Shown: positions 8,225 through 16,651, numbered from the stretch's first letter. The stretch is 64,000 nt of DNA from CAWDZK01 sp963807005 (GCA_963807005.1 CAWDZK010000001.1:372001-436000); one strand, 5' to 3'. Program-made: numbers and translations. Notes: a model not told the origin generated them from the letters alone.

Positions 8225-9001
8225 TCAGCTGCCCACCGGGCATGTCGACGGCCTCGTCGGCGTCTGGACGCCGAGGGCCGCCACGACCAGCGCCTGCACG
8301 GCCGGGTCGGTCGGCAGCTGACCGTGGCCGACCTGGCGACCCGGACAGACCTCCTGCAGCGGGATGTCCAGCGCACCCGCGAGCGACGCGGAGGACGGTG
8401 GGGTGACCACCTGGTCGTCGGCGCTCCAGATCGTCACCCAGCGCGGACCGGGCGGCGTCTCGTCGCCGCGGTTGAGGCGCCCGAGCAGCGCGCTGTCGGG
8501 CGCCAGCTCCTGGCAGGCCACCGGGCACGCGCTCGGGGCGAACGCGCTGGCCAGCGCGGCGATCTCGGTGCCGTGCTGGGGCGAGCCAAGGGACACCACC
8601 CGCCGGGCCGTGGAGCCGCCGCCCTGCTCGGCGACCCACAGCCGGGCCACGACGCCGCCGGCCGAGTAGCCGACGACGTCCACCGACGGCGCGCCCGCGG
8701 CCACCGCGGCGTCCGCGGCCGTGGCCAGCACCTTCGCCTGGTCCTCGAGTGGTCCGGTGCCGTCGCCGGGAAGCCGGACGACCGTGGCCTCGCGCCCGGC
8801 CCCGCGCAGCGCCTCGGCCAGCCGGTCCAGCTCGTCGACGCTGCCGCCGTACCCCGGCACGAGCAGGACCGGGCCGGGCCGGTCCTGGGGGACCGCGCGG
8901 GTGCCGCCGCCGTCCCGCAGGACGAAGCCGGTGCCGACCGCTATGGCCAGCGCGCCGACCAGCACCACCCCGGCCAGGAACAGCCGGCGGCGCGGGCTCA
9001 C
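8225..9001 (-). CDS. Secreted or anchored alpha/beta hydrolase (lipase-like)
   Basis: A 258-residue alpha/beta hydrolase behind an N-terminal signal or anchor helix (LFLAGVVLVGALAIAVGTGFVL). PVLLVPGYGGS forms the oxyanion region. The nucleophile elbow is GYSAGG near residue 115, the acid is probably in WSADDQVV near 194, and the catalytic histidine in GHGQLP near 226. Cysteine pairs in ACPVACQE and the C-terminal tail suggest an exported, disulfide-bonded enzyme. The sequence resembles extracellular triacylglycerol lipases of Streptomyces and Bacillus. The GTG at 9001 starts right before the basic residues of the signal (SPRRR). The substrate is unknown. Confidence 0.78.
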   Translation of the reverse strand: MSPRRRLFLAGVVLVGALAIAVGTGFVLRDGGGTRAVPQDRPGPVLLVPGYGGSVDELDRLAEALRGAGREATVVRLPGDGTGPLEDQAKVLATAADAAVAAGAPSVDVVGYSAGGVVARLWVAEQGGGSTARRVVSLGSPQHGTEIAALASAFAPSACPVACQELAPDSALLGRLNRGDETPPGPRWVTIWSADDQVVTPPSSASLAGALDIPLQEVCPGRQVGHGQLPTDPAVQALVVAALGVQTPTRPSTCPVGS

Positions 9002-9087
9002 GCGCGCGACGCCCTGACCCGTGCGCCAGGTCGGCCAGCGGGCATGCTTCGCTCCTTCCGAGCACCGTTCGTCCGAGGAGGGAAGCC

Positions 9088-10134
9088 TTGCACGTCCTGG
9101 TCACCGGAGGCTGCGGCTTCATCGGCTCGCACGTGGTCGAGGAGCTGCTGAGCGCCGGGCACGACGTCCGCGTGCTCGACGACCTGTCGACCGCCACGCC
9201 CGACCACCTGCCCGACGGCGCCGCGCTGCAGGTCGGTGACGTGGCCGACCCGGACGCGGTGGCCGCCGCCGTCGACGGCGTGGACGCGGTCTGCCACCAG
9301 GCCGCCAAGGTCGGCCTCGGCCGCGGTGTCACCGATCTCGCCGACTACGTGCGGCGCAACGACCTCGGCACCGCCGTGCTGCTCGCCGCCCTCGCCGACG
9401 CAGGGACCGGACGGCTGGTCCTCGCCTCGTCGATGGTCGTGTACGGCGAGGGTGGCTACGACTGCGCCGGCCACGGCGCCGTCGTGCCTGCGCAGCGGTC
9501 GGCGAAAGACCTGGCGGCCGGGCGCTTCGAGCCGACCTGCCCGCGCTGCGGCGGGTCGCTGACGGTGCGCGAGGTCGACGAGTCGGCTCCGCTCGACCCG
9601 CGCAACGGCTACGCGGCGACCAAGGTGGCGCAGGAGCACCTGGCCGCCAGCTGGGCGTCCGTCACCGGCGGGTCGGCCGTCGCGCTGCGCTACCACAACG
9701 TCTACGGCCGGCGGCTTCCCCGGGACACCCCGTACGCGGGGGTGGCCGCGCTCTTCCGGTCCGCCCTGCTGCGAGACGAGGCGCCGCGTGTCTTCGAGGA
9801 CGGCCGGCAGCGGCGGGACTTCGTGCATGTGCGGGACGTCGCCGTGGCCAACCGGCTCGCGCTGGAGCACCCGGAGGTGGCCCGCAGTCGGGTGACGCCG
9901 TACAACGTGGCGAGCGGCCGTCCCGGGACGGTGGGGGAGCTGGCCGCGGCGCTCGCGGACGCCCTGGGCGGCCCGCGCCCGGTGGTCACCGGTGAGTACC
10001 GGCTCGGCGACGTGCGGCACGTGGTCGCCTCGCCGGCGCGGGCCCACGAGGGGCTCGGATTCCGGGCCCGGGTCGGTCTGGCGGAAGGCATGGCCGACTT
10101 CGCGGCCGAGGCGACAGGTCTTACGGACCGGTGA
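9088..10134 (+). CDS. NAD-dependent sugar epimerase/dehydratase with zinc-ribbon insert
   Basis: Extended short-chain dehydrogenase of 348 residues acting on a nucleotide sugar. The NAD-binding motif TGGCGFIG is at residues 6-13, and the catalytic YAATK is near 173. An insertion between beta-strands carries CPRCGG plus an upstream Cys-Ala-Gly-His (about residues 128-157), which could bind zinc. It starts with TTG at 9088, supported by GAGGAGGGA 6-7 bases upstream; no ATG or GTG lies closer to the Rossmann motif. UDP-glucose 4-epimerase and dTDP-glucose epimerase-like enzymes share this fold, so the sugar is not decided. A perfect 16-base palindrome follows the stop. Confidence 0.85.
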   Translation: MHVLVTGGCGFIGSHVVEELLSAGHDVRVLDDLSTATPDHLPDGAALQVGDVADPDAVAAAVDGVDAVCHQAAKVGLGRGVTDLADYVRRNDLGTAVLLAALADAGTGRLVLASSMVVYGEGGYDCAGHGAVVPAQRSAKDLAAGRFEPTCPRCGGSLTVREVDESAPLDPRNGYAATKVAQEHLAASWASVTGGSAVALRYHNVYGRRLPRDTPYAGVAALFRSALLRDEAPRVFEDGRQRRDFVHVRDVAVANRLALEHPEVARSRVTPYNVASGRPGTVGELAAALADALGGPRPVVTGEYRLGDVRHVVASPARAHEGLGFRARVGLAEGMADFAAEATGLTDR

Positions 10135-10142
10135 CGGACCCG

Positions 10143-10158
10143 GCCGGAGGCCTCCGGC
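10143..10158. promoter_or_regulatory. Perfect 16-bp palindrome upstream of response-regulator -10
   Basis: Arms GCCGGAGG and CCTCCGGC form a perfect palindrome 8 bases after the epimerase stop and 5 bases upstream of a TAGCGT -10 (10164-10169). It could be a short terminator hairpin for the epimerase or an operator of the two-component operon. Confidence 0.45.
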
Positions 10159-10163
10159 TGTTC

Positions 10164-10169
10164 TAGCGT
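10164..10169 (+). promoter_or_regulatory. -10 element TAGCGT for the two-component operon
   Basis: TAGCGT lies about 40 bases before the GTG at 10209. The leader contains GAGGAGGGAGGA, a strong ribosome site, so this transcript would carry a normal leader. Confidence 0.4.
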
Positions 10170-10208
10170 CAGGAGGGAGCAACCCGTCGAGAGGAGGGAG
10201 GACCGGCC

Positions 10209-10907
10209 GTGGCGCGCAGCAAGATCCTGCTCGCCGAGGACGACCCGACCATCGCCGACGTCGTGTCGCGCTACCTGGTGCACGACGGGCACGAGGTCGA
10301 GCACGTCGTCGACGGGCCGACCGCGCTGCACCGGGCCGTCGCCGGCAGCCCGGACCTCGTGGTCCTGGACATCATGCTGCCGGGCATGGACGGCCTGGAG
10401 GTCTGCCGCCGGATCCGGCGCTCCGTCACGACACCCGTGGTCCTGCTCACCGCGCTGGGGGCCGAGAGCGACCGGGTCTCGGGCCTCGAGGTCGGTGCCG
10501 ACGACTACGTCACCAAGCCGTTCAGCCCGCGCGAGCTGACCCTGCGGGTCCGCGCCGTGCTGCGGCGGGCGCGCGGTGCCGCCGGCCCCCGGCAGGTCGG
10601 CCTGCAGCGCGACGGCGACCTCACCGTCGACCTCGGCGCCCGGCAGGCGGTCCGGGCGGGGAGCGAGCTCACCCTCACCACCCGCGAGTTCGACCTGCTC
10701 GCGTTCTTCCTGAGCAACCCCGGCCAGGTCTTCTCCCGCAAGGAGCTGCTGGCCAGCGTGTGGGGCTGGACCGTCGGCGACGAGTCGACCGTGACCGTGC
10801 ACGTGCGCCGGCTGCGCGGCAAGCTCGAGGTCGACCCGGCCGATCCCAGGCGGGTGCTGACCGTGTGGGGCTCCGGCTACCGCTACCAGCCGCAGGAGCA
10901 GACGTGA
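10209..10907 (+). CDS. OmpR/PhoB-family response regulator
   Basis: A 232-residue DNA-binding response regulator. The receiver domain (about residues 5-118) has the acidic pair EDD at 10-12, the phospho-acceptor aspartate in VVLDIMLPGMDG near residue 54, and the lysine in YVTKPFSPRE near 104. The winged-helix domain (about 135-230) has LTTREFDLLAFFLSNPGQVFSR and the recognition region VTVHVRRLRGKL. The start is GTG 10209 behind a strong ribosome site. Its TGA shares one base with the ATG of the cognate kinase (TGATG). The target genes are unknown. The convergent polytopic membrane protein and the upstream epimerase are candidates only by proximity. Confidence 0.93.
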   Translation: MARSKILLAEDDPTIADVVSRYLVHDGHEVEHVVDGPTALHRAVAGSPDLVVLDIMLPGMDGLEVCRRIRRSVTTPVVLLTALGAESDRVSGLEVGADDYVTKPFSPRELTLRVRAVLRRARGAAGPRQVGLQRDGDLTVDLGARQAVRAGSELTLTTREFDLLAFFLSNPGQVFSRKELLASVWGWTVGDESTVTVHVRRLRGKLEVDPADPRRVLTVWGSGYRYQPQEQT

Positions 10908-12037
10908 TGCCGGTCGCCGACCTCGGCGCGGTCGTCCTCCTCACCGCCGCCTGCTCGGCCGCGGCACTCGTGGCCGGCTGGGCGATGCTGCGGCTGCTGC
11001 GCGGCAGGTCGGTGCTGGCCCATCTCCTCGTCACCTGCCTCGCCGCGCTCGCCACCGTCGCGGGGGCCGTCCTGGTCGCGACCCGGACGATGTTCCTGTC
11101 GGCCCACGACTCCCAGGTCGTCCTGGTCGTGTGCGGCCTGGCGGTGGTGACGGCATCCGGTGTGTCCGTGCTGCTCGCCCGGTCGCTGCGGCTGGCCAGC
11201 CGGTCGCTCGCCGACTCTGCGGTGCTGGTCGGTGAGCCGGCGTACGGCGGCTCGCTGGCGATGCCGACCGGCGAGCTGCGCACCGTCGCGGCCGCCCTCG
11301 ACGACGCCCACCAGCGGCTGGGCCGGGCGCAGGCCGCCGTCCGGGCCACCGAGCACAGCCGTCGGCAGCTGGTCGCCGGGATGAGCCACGACCTGCGCAC
11401 CCCGCTCACCGGGATGCGGGCGATGGTCGAGTCGCTGGAGGACGGCGTGGTCTCCGACCCGGACACGGTGCAGCGCTACCACCGTCAGCTGGGCGTCGAG
11501 GTCGACCGGCTGGCCCAGATGGTGTCTGACCTGTTCGAGCTGTCCCGGGTCGAGGGGCCGATGCGACTGCACCTGGAGCGGGTCGCAGCGAGCGACCTGC
11601 TCGTCGAGGCGCTGGCCAGCGCCGACCCGGTGGCCCGGGCCAAGGGGGTCCGGCTCGTCGGCGAGACGATGTCCGACCTTCCGGTACGGGTCGACCCGGA
11701 CGAGTTCGGCCGGGTGATGCGCAACCTGCTGGTCAACGCGATCCGGCACACCCCGAGCGACGGCACCATCGCGGTCAGCGCCGACGGCGCAGGCGTGGGC
11801 CAGGTGCGGTTCGTGGTGGCCGACGGGTGCGGTGGCATCCCCGAGGACGACCTGCCCCGGCTGTTCGAGTCGGCCTTCCGCGGCAGCGCTGCCCGCACCG
11901 CCGCCGAGGGGGAGGGAGGCGGCTTCGGGCTCGCGATCGCCCGCGGCATCGTGGAGGCGCACCGCGGGGTCATCGGGGTGGTGAACCACCACCCCGGCTG
12001 CCGGTTCGAGGTCCGGCTGCCGCTCGCCGCCGACTGA
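10907..12037 (+). CDS. Membrane sensor histidine kinase
   Basis: A 376-residue kinase with three predicted N-terminal TM helices (about residues 6-28, 35-62 and 66-90) and almost no extracytoplasmic loop. That favours sensing within the membrane or at its surface. A HAMP-like helix follows. The H-box MSHDLRTPLTGM has its histidine near residue 160, the N-box RNLLVNAIRHTP is near 271, and the G-boxes are DGCGGIPEDDL near 306 and GGGFGLAIARGI near 339. It starts at the ATG that overlaps the regulator stop by one base. The signal is unknown. Confidence 0.92.
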   Translation: MPVADLGAVVLLTAACSAAALVAGWAMLRLLRGRSVLAHLLVTCLAALATVAGAVLVATRTMFLSAHDSQVVLVVCGLAVVTASGVSVLLARSLRLASRSLADSAVLVGEPAYGGSLAMPTGELRTVAAALDDAHQRLGRAQAAVRATEHSRRQLVAGMSHDLRTPLTGMRAMVESLEDGVVSDPDTVQRYHRQLGVEVDRLAQMVSDLFELSRVEGPMRLHLERVAASDLLVEALASADPVARAKGVRLVGETMSDLPVRVDPDEFGRVMRNLLVNAIRHTPSDGTIAVSADGAGVGQVRFVVADGCGGIPEDDLPRLFESAFRGSAARTAAEGEGGGFGLAIARGIVEAHRGVIGVVNHHPGCRFEVRLPLAAD

Positions 12038-12045
12038 GCCGGTCG

Positions 12046-13380
12046 TCACCAGACGTCACGGACGAGGAGCTGGAAGACCAGCGCGCTCGCGGCGTTCGCA
12101 GCCAGCCAGCCCCGGGCCCGGCCCGGCAGGGCGGCGGTGAGCAGGACCAGCCAGGGCGCGAACGGCAGCCAGATGCGCTCCACCTCGAGCCGGGTCACGC
12201 CGCTGACCGCGAGCGCGAGCAGCGCGACGGCCGAGGCCGCGGCGAGCACGGTCACGACCCGCCGCGGTCGCCGGGAGGCGCCCACCGCGGTGGCCGGCCC
12301 GACCAGCACCGCCAGGATCCCCACGTCGGCGACGAGGGAGTACAGGTACGGCCGGTCGTCCCCCTTGCCCAACGACCAGGCGCGGTGGGTGGCCGCCGCG
12401 CCGTCGAACCAGGAGAACCCCGCGGCGGTCAGGGCGACCGGGACCACCGCGAGACCGGCCACGACGACGAGCGCCGGCCCGAGCCCGGCCAGCCGACCCG
12501 GCCGGGTGGCTCGTCCCGGCGCCGGCCAGCCGTGCGCCCGCACGCCGAGCCAGCCCACGGCGAGCAGCACTGCGCCGTACGGCAGCAGGCCGTAGCTGAG
12601 GTACGGCAGGGAGCCAGCCAGCAGTCCGGCCACGCCGAGCAGCAGCCACGAGTGCCGCCGCAGTCCCACCGCCAGGGCCGCTGCCGCCCAGGCCCCGACG
12701 CCGAGGAAGAACGCGTCGGCGCTGGTGGCCACGGTGATGGCGAACGGGCCGAGCACGAGGAAAGGTGCGGCCTTGCGGGCGGACGGCTCGTCACCCAGGG
12801 CCCGCACGGTGACGAGCAGCGCGGCCACCGCGGATGCTCCGGTCGCGATGACGAGCGCGCCCGCCCACTCGGTGCCTCCGAACCCGAGCCGGTCCCAGGC
12901 CCAGAAGACCAGGACCATCAGCGGCGGATGACCGTTGACGTGCACCGGCAGCTCCCGCTCGCGCACCGCGTCGGCGAAACCGGCGAGGAACGCGGCCGGG
13001 TCGTTCCCGACCCTCGGCACGGCCGGCAGGTACTCGTGCGCCCGCCCGAGGGTGCCGCCCAGGCTCTGGTGGCCGTCCCACACGGCCAGCGCGACCGCCC
13101 AGGTCGCGGCGCCGAGCGCGGCGAGCGGCGGCAGCGCCCGCCAGCGCAGCCGCTGTGCGAGAACGGGAAGCACCACGACGCCGAGGACTGCGACCACGAG
13201 ACCCGGCACGACGGCGCGCGGCGAGAACCGGTAGTGGCCCTGGAACGGCGGGGCGTGCACGTTGAGCGAGCCGCCGGGTAGCAGCTGGTGCCCCCACACG
13301 ACGGCCAGGACCAGCGGGACCGCCCAGACGGCCACGGCGAGAGCCGGCGCCCGCCCCGGTCGCCGTGTCCCGCCGTGCAT
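12046..13380 (-). CDS. Polytopic membrane protein, possible GT-C glycosyltransferase
   Basis: A 444-residue protein with about ten to twelve TM helices. A large first extracytoplasmic loop carries GHYRFSPRAVVPG. A second loop has VHVNGHPPLMVLVFW, which resembles the HPP-type loop of GT-C mannosyltransferases that use polyprenyl-phosphate sugars. No further catalytic motif is certain, so the enzyme class is an inference. The ATG at 13380 is preceded on this strand by TAGCCT 6 bases away. It converges with the sensor kinase (8 bases apart) and diverges from the GT2 operon, so it may work on the same glycan. Confidence 0.6.
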   Translation of the reverse strand: MHGGTRRPGRAPALAVAVWAVPLVLAVVWGHQLLPGGSLNVHAPPFQGHYRFSPRAVVPGLVVAVLGVVVLPVLAQRLRWRALPPLAALGAATWAVALAVWDGHQSLGGTLGRAHEYLPAVPRVGNDPAAFLAGFADAVRERELPVHVNGHPPLMVLVFWAWDRLGFGGTEWAGALVIATGASAVAALLVTVRALGDEPSARKAAPFLVLGPFAITVATSADAFFLGVGAWAAAALAVGLRRHSWLLLGVAGLLAGSLPYLSYGLLPYGAVLLAVGWLGVRAHGWPAPGRATRPGRLAGLGPALVVVAGLAVVPVALTAAGFSWFDGAAATHRAWSLGKGDDRPYLYSLVADVGILAVLVGPATAVGASRRPRRVVTVLAAASAVALLALAVSGVTRLEVERIWLPFAPWLVLLTAALPGRARGWLAANAASALVFQLLVRDVW

Positions 13381-13386
13381 GCGGCG

Positions 13387-13392
13387 AGGCTA
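13387..13392 (-). promoter_or_regulatory. -10 element TAGCCT, leaderless start
   Basis: On the minus strand TAGCCT ends 6 bases before the ATG at 13380, with no ribosome site between. Confidence 0.5.
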
Positions 13393-13480
13393 TGTGACCT
13401 CACCGGCGCGGAGCGGCTGCTCCGCGGGCTGTCACGTTTCGGTAAGGGTTGGCGACCGTCCAGGGTGGCAACCTCAGGCT

Positions 13481-14131
13481 GTGGCCATCGACGTCTTGCT
13501 CCCGTGCCTGGACGAAGCCGAGGCGTTGCCGTGGGTCCTGGCGCGGATGCCGGCGGGCTACCGCCCCCTCGTCGCCGACAACGGCTCGGTGGACGGGTCC
13601 GCGGAGGTCGCCCGGGCCGCCGGTGCGCAGGTGGTCGAGGTGGCCCAGCGCGGCTATGGCGCCGCCTGTCATGCGGCTTTGCTCGCGGCGACGAGCGATG
13701 TCGTGTGCGTCATGGACGCCGACGCGACGCTGGACCCTCGTGAGCTCCCCATGGTCGCCGGCCCGGTCCTCACCGGCGACGCGGACCTCGTGCTCGGCCG
13801 CCGGACCGCGACGTCGCTGCGCGCCTGGCCCCTTCCGGCCCGGGTGGCGAACAGGGCGCTGGCCCGCACCCTGCGCCGCCGGACGGGCATCCCGCTGCGC
13901 GATCTGGGCCCGGTGCGCGCCTTCCGCCGCGAGGCGCTGCTGGGCCTCGAGCTCACCGACCGCCGGTCCGGGTACCCGCTGCAGACCCTGCTCGCGGCCC
14001 ACGCCGCCGGCTGGCGGGTCGAGGAGGTCCCGGTGAGCTACCGGCCGCGGGTCGGCCAGTCGAAGGTCACCGGCACGCTGCCGGGCTACCTCCGGGCGGT
14101 TCGCGACATGCGCGCGGTGCTGGCCGGATGA
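13481..14131 (+). CDS. Family 2 glycosyltransferase (GT-A fold)
   Basis: A 216-residue soluble GT-A enzyme. It begins with IDVLLPCLDEAEALPWVL and the nucleotide-binding VADNGSVDGSAEV, and carries the metal-binding DADATLD near residue 82. A later RRSGYPLQTLL region and EEVPVSYRPRVGQSKVTG match polyprenyl-phosphate sugar synthases, but no C-terminal TM domain is present. The GTG at 13481 was chosen because the GT2 fold begins at the next residue; no ribosome site is evident. The stop overlaps the next ATG (ATGA). It opens a five-gene coupled operon with a DUF2064 protein, a methyltransferase and a molybdoenzyme. Confidence 0.85.
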   Translation: MAIDVLLPCLDEAEALPWVLARMPAGYRPLVADNGSVDGSAEVARAAGAQVVEVAQRGYGAACHAALLAATSDVVCVMDADATLDPRELPMVAGPVLTGDADLVLGRRTATSLRAWPLPARVANRALARTLRRRTGIPLRDLGPVRAFRREALLGLELTDRRSGYPLQTLLAAHAAGWRVEEVPVSYRPRVGQSKVTGTLPGYLRAVRDMRAVLAG

Positions 14132-14796
14132 CCCCGCCCCGGCCCGCCGACCGCCCGGCCCAGGTCGTCGTGCTGGCCAAGTCCCCCGTCCCGGGGCGGG
14201 TCAAGACCCGGCTCACCCCGCCGTACACGCCGCAGCAGGCCGCCGGGCTCGCGGCGGCCGCCCTCGCCGACACCCTTCGCGCCGTGGCCGGAGCGGCGGT
14301 CGAGCACCGTCGGCTGGTGCTGGACGGCGAGCCCGACGGCCGGCTGCACGCCAACCTCGAGGTGCGGCCCCAGTGCGCGGGGACGCTCGACGTCCGCATC
14401 GCCCACGCCATGGCCGGTGCGTGGGACGACCGGCGGCTGCCCGTGCTGCTGGTCGGCATGGACACCCCGCAGGTCACCGCCGCCGACCTGGACCGGGCGG
14501 TCGACCTCCTGCTCGCACCCGGGACCGACGCGGTGCTCGGCGCGGCCGAGGACGGCGGGTGGTGGGCGCTCGGGTTGCGGCACCCGCGGCCCGAGCTCGT
14601 CGTCGGCGTACCCATGTCCCGCGACGACACCGGCGCCCGGCAGCTGGACCGGCTGCGGGCCGCTGGCCTGTCCGTGACCCCGCTCGCCACCCGGCGGGAC
14701 GTCGACCGGGTCGACGACGCCGTCGCGGTCGCGCAGGAGGCGCCCGGCACGGCGTTCGCCGCGGCCGTCGAGGGCTGCTCGGTGGGCGCCGCGTGA
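14128..14796 (+). CDS. DUF2064 / TIGR04282-type glycosyltransferase-like protein
   Basis: A 222-residue protein of the DUF2064 family, a nucleotidyl/glycosyltransferase-like fold. Family marks are VVVLAKSPVPGRVKTRLTP near residues 13-31, VGMDTPQVTAADLDRAV near 109-125, and AAEDGGWWALGLR near 136-148. The family is annotated in databases as an arsenosugar-biosynthesis-associated glycosyltransferase, but that role has little experimental support. It overlaps the GT2 gene by 4 bases, and its TGA shares a base with the methyltransferase ATG. In many actinobacteria, as I recall, this set of GT2, DUF2064, methyltransferase and Moco enzyme stays together, which suggests one pathway. Confidence 0.85.
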   Translation: MTPPRPADRPAQVVVLAKSPVPGRVKTRLTPPYTPQQAAGLAAAALADTLRAVAGAAVEHRRLVLDGEPDGRLHANLEVRPQCAGTLDVRIAHAMAGAWDDRRLPVLLVGMDTPQVTAADLDRAVDLLLAPGTDAVLGAAEDGGWWALGLRHPRPELVVGVPMSRDDTGARQLDRLRAAGLSVTPLATRRDVDRVDDAVAVAQEAPGTAFAAAVEGCSVGAA

Positions 14797-15467
14797 TGGG
14801 CCGGCTGTACTCAGGGGCCTTGCGGCACGGCGCCTCGCTGGAGGCGGAGTACCCGGACGGCGTCCGGGTCCGGGTACCGGTCGAGACCTGGCGTGGACCG
14901 CTCCGCCCGGGCGACCAGTCGCTGCTCGACCGGTGCACCGGTGCCAGCCTCGACGTCGGCTGCGGTCCCGGCCGGATCGCGTCAGCGCTGCGACGGCGCG
15001 GCGTCCCCGCGCTCGGCATCGACGTCAACTCCGACGCGGTCCGGCTGGCCCGCGCCGCCGGGGCGGTGGCCCGCAGGTGCTCGGTGTTCGGACCGGTGCC
15101 CCGCGTCGGGCAGTGGGACTGCGTTCTGCTGCTGGACGGGAACATCGGCATCGGCGGTGTGCCGGTGGTCCTGCTGCGCCGGGTCGCGGCCCTGCTGGGT
15201 CCGGGCGGACGCGCGCTGGTCGAGGTCGAGGGCCCGGCCGGCCACAGCCGCCGTACCCGGCTGCGGCTCGTGAGCGGCGAGGAGATGTCCCGGCCGTTCC
15301 CGTGGGCGCACCTGGCGATGCGGGACGCCGGTCAGGTGGCCGCGCTCGCCGGTCTCCGGCTGGACGAGACCTGGCAGGACGCCGGCCGGTGGTTCGTCGC
15401 GCTCGAGCACGCCGTGCCGGATGCCGCCGGAGCAGGGGTCGGGGCGCCGGCATGGCACGTCTGCTGA
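14796..15467 (+). CDS. Class I SAM-dependent methyltransferase
   Basis: A 223-residue Rossmann-fold methyltransferase. The SAM-binding motif I LDVGCGPGRIA is near residues 51-61, motif II GIDVNSDAVRLAR near 75-87, and the later strands WDCVLLLDGNIGI and GGRALVEVEGP follow. No arsenite-binding cysteine trio typical of ArsM is visible (only scattered Cys), so arsenic methylation is not supported. The ATG overlaps the upstream TGA by one base (TGATG). The final 16 bases overlap the start of the molybdoenzyme gene. The acceptor substrate is unknown; a glycosylated product of the two preceding enzymes is a reasonable guess. Confidence 0.85.
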   Translation: MGRLYSGALRHGASLEAEYPDGVRVRVPVETWRGPLRPGDQSLLDRCTGASLDVGCGPGRIASALRRRGVPALGIDVNSDAVRLARAAGAVARRCSVFGPVPRVGQWDCVLLLDGNIGIGGVPVVLLRRVAALLGPGGRALVEVEGPAGHSRRTRLRLVSGEEMSRPFPWAHLAMRDAGQVAALAGLRLDETWQDAGRWFVALEHAVPDAAGAGVGAPAWHVC

Positions 15468-16651
15468 CGAGCAGGCCCGCCTGGTGGCCGCGGTTCACCA
15501 GCCCGGTCCGGTCCACAGCGGTGACGGCGAGGCTCGGTCGGGTGCTGGGGATCTGCCTCGGCATCTGCTTCGCCACCGGGCTGCTGAGCCACTACCAGTA
15601 CCACCCGTGGTCGTGGCTGCCGTTGCCCGCCAGCCCGGTCTGGGGCTACCGCGTGACCCAGGGGACCCACGTCGTCACCGGCATCGCCTGCATCCCGCTG
15701 CTGCTGGTCAAGCTCTGGTCGGTCTACCCGAACCTGTTCCGGTGGCCGCCGGTCCGGTCCCTGAAGAACGGTCTCGAACGGCTCTCGGTCTTCGTGCTCG
15801 TCGGGTCGTCGCTGCTGCAGCTGGCGACCGGCTTCCTCAACGTCCTTGCGTGGTACCCCTGGCCGTGGCACTTCGTCCGGGTGCACCACTACCTGGGCTA
15901 CGTCGTCGTCGGCTCGATCCTGCTGCACGTCGCGGTCAAGCTGCCCGACATCGTGTACGGCGTGCGCGCCCGGGTGGCGGATGCCGACGTGCTGACCGAG
16001 ACCCCGTGGAGCGAGAACCCCGCGTCGCACAGCAACGCGGGGCTGGTCCCGCCACCGCGCACGCCCGGGATCACCCGGCGCGGGCTGCTCACCGCGAGCG
16101 GCGCCGGTGTCGGGCTGGTCGTCGCCACGACGGTCGGGCAGACGCTGACCCCGTTGCGTCCGCTCGGGCTGCTGGCCCCGAGGGACCCGGGGAAGGGACC
16201 GCAGGGGGTGCCCGTCAACCGCACCGCGCTGCAGGCCGGCGTGGTGGACCTGGTGCGGGCCGGGAGCTGGTCGCTGGACGTCCTCGGTGCCCGTCCGTAC
16301 CGGCTCGGCCTGGAGGAGGTCGAGGACCTGGCCGAGCACGAGGCCAGCCTCCCCATCGCCTGCGTGGAGGGCTGGAGCGTCGGCGCCGAGTGGCGCGGAG
16401 CGCGGCTGCTCGACATCGTCCGGCGGGCCGGTGGGGACGAAGGGTCGCGGGTCCGCCTCGTGTCGATGCAGACCCGGGGTGCCTTCCGCAGCAGCGTCGT
16501 CGAGGGCCCGCAGCTGTCCCGGTCGCTTCTCGCCACCCACATCAACGGCGAACGGCTGAACATCGACCACGGCTACCCGCTGCGCCTGATCGCCCCCAAC
16601 CGGGCCGGTGTGCTGAACACCAAGTGGCTCACCACGATCGAGGTGGGCTGA
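15452..16651 (+). CDS. Cytochrome-b/molybdopterin (sulfite-oxidase-type) fusion oxidoreductase
   Basis: A 399-residue fusion. The N-terminal half has four TM helices of cytochrome b561/ferric-reductase-like type, with candidate haem ligands in GTHVVTG and in VRVHHYLGY and LLHVAVK. A twin-arginine-like TRRGLLTASGAG (about 208-219) precedes a fifth hydrophobic segment. The C-terminal domain is an extracytoplasmic sulfite-oxidase-type Moco domain with the probable Mo-ligand Cys304 in IACVEGWSVGAEW. Its distal part ends with HGYPLRLIAPNRAGVLNTKW. The protein should move electrons between the membrane pool and an extracytoplasmic substrate. The ATG at 15452 lies inside the methyltransferase gene. 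Confidence 0.85.
   Translation: MARLLTSRPAWWPRFTSPVRSTAVTARLGRVLGICLGICFATGLLSHYQYHPWSWLPLPASPVWGYRVTQGTHVVTGIACIPLLLVKLWSVYPNLFRWPPVRSLKNGLERLSVFVLVGSSLLQLATGFLNVLAWYPWPWHFVRVHHYLGYVVVGSILLHVAVKLPDIVYGVRARVADADVLTETPWSENPASHSNAGLVPPPRTPGITRRGLLTASGAGVGLVVATTVGQTLTPLRPLGLLAPRDPGKGPQGVPVNRTALQAGVVDLVRAGSWSLDVLGARPYRLGLEEVEDLAEHEASLPIACVEGWSVGAEWRGARLLDIVRRAGGDEGSRVRLVSMQTRGAFRSSVVEGPQLSRSLLATHINGERLNIDHGYPLRLIAPNRAGVLNTKWLTTIEVG

Noticed and set aside
14796..15467. Arsenite methyltransferase (ArsM) identity for the SAM methyltransferase
   Set aside because: The conserved cysteines of ArsM are not visible; only the general SAM fold is supported.
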